Positions 6,626 to 10,116 of a DNA stretch of 10,116 nucleotides are shown in pieces. The position numbers were made by a program, and so were the translations under genes. Location: the NCBI GenBank assembly GCA_029212425.1, contig JARGNC010000091.1, positions 1-10,116 of the forward strand. Direction: 5' to 3'. Under the pieces are notes generated by a model, which saw nothing but the letters and a program-made list of their open reading frames with translations, did not search any database and was not told where the DNA came from. The stretch is from Phycisphaerales bacterium. Its GTDB lineage: Bacteria > Planctomycetota > Phycisphaerae > Phycisphaerales > UBA1924. Each line of letters starts with the position of its first letter. Position 1 is the first letter of the stretch.

Positions 6626-7453
6626 ATGGCACAGATGCAAACAATGATGCAAGCGGCGCAACAAGACCGCAAGGTTCACATCCCCAACATGCTCACGATG
6701 GGACGGATCGTCCTCGCGATCGTCTTTGTGATACTGCTTTCGAGCGTTTCCGCTCCCACGATGACCGCTGATGCGACGCTCGGAGAACGGATCGGACAAC
6801 TCTCGTCCGGATCGACCACCATACTGATCATCTCCGCGGCGATCTTCATCATCGCGGCTTTGACGGATGCTCTCGATGGACATCTCGCTCGCAAATGGAA
6901 AGCGGAGAGCAAGTTCGGACGGATCATGGACCCCTTCGCAGACAAGATTCTGATCCTGGGCGGATTCGTAATGCTGTCAGGGCCAAACTTTGTAAGCCCA
7001 TTGATTTCAGGGAGTTCGATTCAGCTTTCTGCAGTTTCAGGATGGATGGTCGTCGCGATGATTGCTCGTGAACTGCTCGTGACCTCGATCCGTGGGGTGT
7101 ACGAAGGCGAAGGCGTGGACTTCAGCGCCGGCGCGATGGGTAAAGCGAAGATGATTCTGCAATCGGTCACGATCCCGGTGATTCTGCTGTTGATCGCGTT
7201 CACCTCTCCCGGCCCTGAGAGCGGGGAGCGGACGATTATCGTGCTCCTTGTGTGGGCAACAGTGGTTGTGACGCTGCTGTCTGGTCTTCCTTATATTGGC
7301 AAAGCACTCCAGCACACGATTGACGAGAACGCTCGGATGTTGGAGATCATGCGTGGGAAAAAGGCGAGAAAGCCTACAAAATCGACCAATGTCCCTGGCG
7401 CGAAACCTCGTCCCAAGTCCAACAAGGGCGGACAGAGCAAGAAGCGTCGGTAA
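6626..7453 (+). CDS. pgsA: CDP-diacylglycerol--glycerol-3-phosphate 3-phosphatidyltransferase (PgsA)
   Basis: PgsA joins CDP-diacylglycerol and glycerol-3-phosphate to make phosphatidylglycerol-phosphate and CMP at the cytoplasmic membrane. The product is 275 residues. The complete CDP-alcohol phosphotransferase signature is present: Asp81, Asp84-Gly85, Ala88-Arg89, Gly98, Asp102 and Asp106, with the exact family spacing. Typical PgsA surroundings are IPNMLTMGRIVLA at 19-31 and MDPFADKILILGG at 101-113, then AREL.VTSIRG at 147-157. There are about six hydrophobic segments. The frame is open upstream to 6365, but that part overlaps the nuoJ start antisense; ATG 6626 is chosen for AGGA six bases upstream and a normal PgsA N-terminus. 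The C-terminal tail 243-275 has 14 Lys/Arg and no acidic residue, an extension beyond the usual core. A phosphatidylserine or cardiolipin synthase of the same superfamily is less likely because pgpA follows 36 bases later. Confidence 0.92.
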   Translation: MAQMQTMMQAAQQDRKVHIPNMLTMGRIVLAIVFVILLSSVSAPTMTADATLGERIGQLSSGSTTILIISAAIFIIAALTDALDGHLARKWKAESKFGRIMDPFADKILILGGFVMLSGPNFVSPLISGSSIQLSAVSGWMVVAMIARELLVTSIRGVYEGEGVDFSAGAMGKAKMILQSVTIPVILLLIAFTSPGPESGERTIIVLLVWATVVVTLLSGLPYIGKALQHTIDENARMLEIMRGKKARKPTKSTNVPGAKPRPKSNKGGQSKKRR

Positions 7454-7489
7454 ACGCTTGATTGGCAAGCACTTCACAGGAGTCCCGCA

Positions 7490-7999
7490 ATGAACACGAT
7501 CTCCCCCACTGCTGAGGGATTGCTGACGACCTTTGGTCTTGGTCATCTCAAACCTGCTTCAGGGACATGGGGTTCGATGCCTCCGGTGGTGATTGCGGGA
7601 TTGGTGACGGCCGCGGGAATCACAACTCCTGCGATTCGGGGGATTTATGACATCCTGATGGTGCTGATTTTCATTGTGTTCAGCGTTGCGTGTGTTGTGT
7701 GGGGGACGGATGCGGAGGCGCGATGGAAGAAGGATCCTGGACAGGTGGTCGCGGATGAGACTGCGGGACAGTGTGTGACGCTGTTGATGATTCCCACAGC
7801 GATGCTCGCGAATCCGATGTCTGCGATTCTGACGCTGATCGGAGCGTTTTTGTTGTTCCGTGCGTTTGATATTTTGAAGCCTTGGCCTGCTGGTGCGATG
7901 CAGAATATTCGCGGCGGATGGGGCATCTTGCTGGATGACTGGATTGCTGGACTGATGGCGGGGATTGTGATTTGGGTGATCCACCTGATTCAGTCGTAG
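7490..7999 (+). CDS. pgpA: Phosphatidylglycerophosphatase A (PgpA)
   Basis: PgpA removes the phosphate from phosphatidylglycerol-phosphate, giving phosphatidylglycerol, the step after PgsA. The product is 169 residues, normal for the family. Motifs in order: GLGHLKPASGTWGS (16-29), the family's G.G..P..PGT.GS signature; DPGQVVADETAGQ (82-94) with Asp89-Glu90; FRAFDILKPWP (123-133); and GGWGILLDDWIAG (142-154) with Asp149-Asp150. These acidic residues are the expected metal-binding and catalytic positions. Hydrophobic segments lie at about 31-46, 53-71, 95-122 and 151-167. ATG 7490 has AGGAG seven bases upstream. The gene sits 36 bases behind pgsA on the same strand, so cotranscription and joint action are likely. 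The usual family GT.PGT is here SGT (Pro to Ser at residue 24), a small departure. Confidence 0.93.
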   Translation: MNTISPTAEGLLTTFGLGHLKPASGTWGSMPPVVIAGLVTAAGITTPAIRGIYDILMVLIFIVFSVACVVWGTDAEARWKKDPGQVVADETAGQCVTLLMIPTAMLANPMSAILTLIGAFLLFRAFDILKPWPAGAMQNIRGGWGILLDDWIAGLMAGIVIWVIHLIQS

Positions 8000-8018
8000 A
8001 TTTGGTGGGGTTTGGTTT

Positions 8019-8054
8019 TTCTGATTGCGTCAATAGATTGTGTAGAATATACTT
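8019..8054 (+). promoter_or_regulatory. Candidate promoter for a leaderless dus transcript
   Basis: TAGAAT (8043-8048, five of six to the -10 consensus) ends so that transcription would begin at about 8055, the A of the dus ATG. Its -35 partner is weak (TTCTGA at 8019-8024, 18-base spacer). A competing pair is TTGCGT (8025-8030), 17 bases, TATACT (8048-8053), but its start would fall inside the gene. No Shine-Dalgarno lies before the ATG. Confidence 0.4.
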
Positions 8055-9194
8055 ATGTGCGCACTGCCGCTGAATCTGAAGACGCCGGGTGGGCTGGTTG
8101 CTCTTGAGACGAACTTGATGTTGGCCCCGATTGCTGGGTGGTGCGAGCTCGCGTGGCGCGTTTGCGTGCGTGGACTCAACGGGCCAACAGGCGGGGTGGG
8201 ACTCGCGTGTACTGATCTATTGAACTCGCAAGGGTTGCTCTGCGACGAGGGTGCGTCGCGCGATCTGGCGCGAACCAATGAGCTTGATCGACCGATCGGG
8301 ATGCAGCTGTACGGCGCGGATCCGGGACATCTTGCCGATGGTGCTCGATGGTGCGCTGAGCATGGCGCAAGCGTGGTTGATATCAACATGGGGTGTCCCG
8401 TCGATAAAATCTGCAAGAAGAACGGCGGCTCAAAGCTCATGTGCGATCTCGGGAGCACATACGAAATCTTTGAAGCGGTCCGCACTGCGCTCCCCGATTC
8501 GATCCCGCTTACAGCAAAGATGCGGCTCGGATGGGATCAACAAGCGTGCGACGACGGCGTCGCGGGTGAGCTTGCGGTTGGGTTGTGCGAGCGCGGCGCG
8601 GCGTGCATCACGGTGCATGGACGGACAACGGAACAGAAGTTCAAAGGATCGTGCGATCACGACGGGATCAAACGCGTTGTAGAAGCTGTGCACGATGCAA
8701 CGGGAGAATATGACGGGACGATGGAAGGTGGAATTCCCGTGCTTGGGAATGGGGACATCAAATCACCGATGGACATCATCAGGATGCGGCGTAACACGGG
8801 GTGCGCCGGCGTGATGATCGGGCGCGGCGCGTTTGGGAATCCTTGGATCTTCCGATTGGGATGGGCGCTGCAGCAGCGGATCGACGAGCAAGGGATTGAT
8901 TGGAACGATGACGACACAATCGCGGCGATTGACATGAGCGATCTCGAACCAAGCGAGGATGAGAAGCTCGATCTGGTTCGGGAGTATCTGGATCGGATGA
9001 TCGAATATCGCGATGAGAAGCACGCGATGCATGTGATCCGTCAGAAGATCAGCTGGCTTGGCAAGACGATCAACAACGGGCACTGCCGAGACTTGCGGGA
9101 TGGGGTTCGGCTGTCCAAGACTCCGGCTGACGTGGTTGATGCGATCGAGGCGTGGAGGGCATCGATCAGTGTTGTGCAAGAGGGACATGCGTGA
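8055..9194 (+). CDS. dus: tRNA-dihydrouridine synthase (Dus family)
   Basis: Dus enzymes are cytosolic FMN-dependent reductases that convert specific uridines in tRNA to dihydrouridine. The product is 379 residues, somewhat longer than the usual 315-345. Visible motifs: LMLAPIAG (21-28) at the first strand of the TIM barrel; DINMGCP (109-115) with the catalytic Cys114; GGSKLM (124-129); TAKMRLGW (153-160) with the FMN-binding Lys155; ITVHGRT (185-191) with His188; PVLGNGDI (228-235); and VMIGRGAFGNPWIF (253-266) for the FMN phosphate. The C-terminal helical domain follows from about 300. Extra length comes partly from an acidic insert at about 281-304. An in-frame TAG at 8043-8045 makes ATG 8055 the first possible ATG. 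MGCP and GAFGNPW look DusB-like, but I do not assign DusA, B or C. The stop shares a base with the next start (TGATG). Confidence 0.93.
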   Translation: MCALPLNLKTPGGLVALETNLMLAPIAGWCELAWRVCVRGLNGPTGGVGLACTDLLNSQGLLCDEGASRDLARTNELDRPIGMQLYGADPGHLADGARWCAEHGASVVDINMGCPVDKICKKNGGSKLMCDLGSTYEIFEAVRTALPDSIPLTAKMRLGWDQQACDDGVAGELAVGLCERGAACITVHGRTTEQKFKGSCDHDGIKRVVEAVHDATGEYDGTMEGGIPVLGNGDIKSPMDIIRMRRNTGCAGVMIGRGAFGNPWIFRLGWALQQRIDEQGIDWNDDDTIAAIDMSDLEPSEDEKLDLVREYLDRMIEYRDEKHAMHVIRQKISWLGKTINNGHCRDLRDGVRLSKTPADVVDAIEAWRASISVVQEGHA

Positions 9195-10116
9195 TGTTCG
9201 CGTTGATCGCTGCATACGCGCAGGGTCGGGGTGGGGTGCTCGATGATCGTGGTCGCGTGATTGATACAGGGGTGCACGCTGAGTGGGATCCTGATGAGAT
9301 CGACGATGATGCGTTTGATGAGGATGCTGAGTTTGCGCAGGATGAAATCGAGCCTCGCTGGAAGCAGGTGTATGGTGTGGCGGTTGGGATTGGGGGTTTC
9401 TTCATCACACTCGTCTTGTTCGGGATGGTGGTTCGGTGGTGTTGGCAGCTTTCTGGGTTTATTGGGCACAGGATCTTTGGGGTGCCCGGCGTGTATGGGA
9501 ACGCGGCGGGGTTGGTGACTGGGGTTGGATTGATCCTGCTCTTCTGGTTGCTCTCGTCCCGGCTCAAGAATGCGAAGCGGGATCTGCGTGCTCGGCGCGG
9601 GGAACGCAACTTGGTGGACTGCGGCTCGATCTTCGGCTTGGTGAAAAACGACCGGTGTGGGGCGTGCGGATTTTTGATCCGAAATCTCGAGACAATGAAT
9701 GATGGGTGTGTGCAATGCCCTGAGTGCGGCGCGGGGTGGAGGCGCGATTGGTGGGAGGAGTATTTTTTAGTTGGCAGAGAAGGAAGCTACGCGGAACTCT
9801 CGAAAGAACACTTCAGGAGATTTTGCATGTATGACGCGCGGGATCAGATTGCGCTGATTGAAGCAAGATCGACGGTTGAAGATTGTGTCGCTTCGATCAA
9901 CGAGTTTCGCGGCTTTATCGGCTTGCGTGACATGTTCATTCTCACATTGATCCTGCTGATTTTACTCGCATGCCTCGCGTTGCTTTTGGGTGTTTGGACG
10001 AGCATTGGGAACACCACAGGCGCGATCATCACGGGCGGGATCGGTGTCGTTCTGATTGCATTGATCGGTTGGTACGCGGTACGGTTGTGCAAAGCGGGTG
10101 TTCGGCTCAAGTGTTT
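9194..10116 (+). CDS. Unrecognised membrane protein with zinc ribbon, C-terminus cut by window edge
   Basis: I do not recognise this gene. One frame stays open from ATG 9194 to the window end, 307 codons, with no stop. In order: a short N-terminus; an extremely acidic stretch (14 Asp/Glu in residues 30-53); a hydrophobic segment at about 60-82; a second at about 104-121; a basic patch (123-138); a zinc-ribbon pattern Cys155-x2-Cys158, 16 residues, Cys175-x2-Cys178 ending in CPECG; a soluble part rich in Trp and charges to about 246; and two hydrophobic segments at about 247-268 and 276-296. The ribbon loop is probably cytosolic, because the flanking 123-138 is basic. The start overlaps the dus stop (TGATG), with GAGGG nine bases upstream, so coexpression with dus is likely, though dus gives no clue to function. 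The CPECG ribbon style is frequent in planctomycete proteins. A role in sensing or scaffolding would be speculation. Confidence 0.8.
   Translation, partial: MFALIAAYAQGRGGVLDDRGRVIDTGVHAEWDPDEIDDDAFDEDAEFAQDEIEPRWKQVYGVAVGIGGFFITLVLFGMVVRWCWQLSGFIGHRIFGVPGVYGNAAGLVTGVGLILLFWLLSSRLKNAKRDLRARRGERNLVDCGSIFGLVKNDRCGACGFLIRNLETMNDGCVQCPECGAGWRRDWWEEYFLVGREGSYAELSKEHFRRFCMYDARDQIALIEARSTVEDCVASINEFRGFIGLRDMFILTLILLILLACLALLLGVWTSIGNTTGAIITGGIGVVLIALIGWYAVRLCKAGVRLKC

Noticed and set aside
7456..7470. GCTTG/CAAGC hairpin between pgsA and pgpA as a terminator
   Set aside because: Only five base pairs, no U-tract, and pgpA follows at once; chance is a sufficient explanation.
8000..8018. T-rich stretch after pgpA as an intrinsic terminator
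   Set aside because: TTTGG...TTTTT is present but no stable stem precedes it.
9765..9775. Run of T (TATTTTTTAG) in the unknown membrane protein as a frameshift or pseudogene site
   Set aside because: The main frame passes through it as Tyr-Phe-Leu-Val and keeps sensible protein on both sides, including the later membrane helices.
1..10116. CRISPR array, tRNA, rRNA, insertion sequence, prophage or defence cassette
   Set aside because: No regularly spaced repeats, no cloverleaf or rRNA-like stretch, no transposase or integrase motif was seen on either strand.

Overview
This window is chromosomal DNA from a bacterium with moderately high GC (about 55-60% by eye). Two features suggest a planctomycete, possibly Phycisphaerae: Nuo subunits with long extra loops, and a membrane protein carrying the Cys-x2-Cys ... 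CPECG zinc-ribbon style common in that phylum. This placement is inference, not proof.

Bases 1-6378 (minus strand) hold the distal membrane-arm half of respiratory complex I in the classical order nuoJ-K-L-M-N, read right to left. nuoN runs off the left edge. All four gene junctions overlap by 1-4 bases, so this looks like one tightly coupled operon. nuoL, nuoM and nuoN encode the three antiporter-like proton-pumping subunits. nuoK and nuoJ encode the small subunits that link them to the rest of the enzyme. The key Glu and Lys residues of the proton path can be placed in every subunit. nuoA-I are not next to nuoJ.

Bases 6379-6625 form a divergent intergenic region. It holds a plausible sigma70-type promoter for nuoJ, two inverted repeats built on the same GGTCA/TGACC half-site, and a small hairpin before the next gene.

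Bases 6626-7999 (plus strand) carry pgsA and pgpA, consecutive steps of phosphatidylglycerol synthesis. PgsA makes phosphatidylglycerol-phosphate and PgpA dephosphorylates it. Bases 8055-9194 encode a tRNA-dihydrouridine synthase with no Shine-Dalgarno and a -10-like box placed as for a leaderless mRNA. From 9194 to the right edge there is an unrecognised membrane protein, starting on the dus stop codon and still open at the end of the window. It has an acidic N-terminus, two membrane segments, a cytosolic-looking zinc ribbon and two more membrane segments.

Most of the window is housekeeping (respiration, phospholipid synthesis, tRNA modification). I see no mobile element, CRISPR array, tRNA, rRNA or defence-type cassette. 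The items most worth a second look are the enlarged NuoJ and NuoL, the repeated half-sites at the nuoJ promoter, the leaderless dus start and the unknown zinc-ribbon membrane protein.
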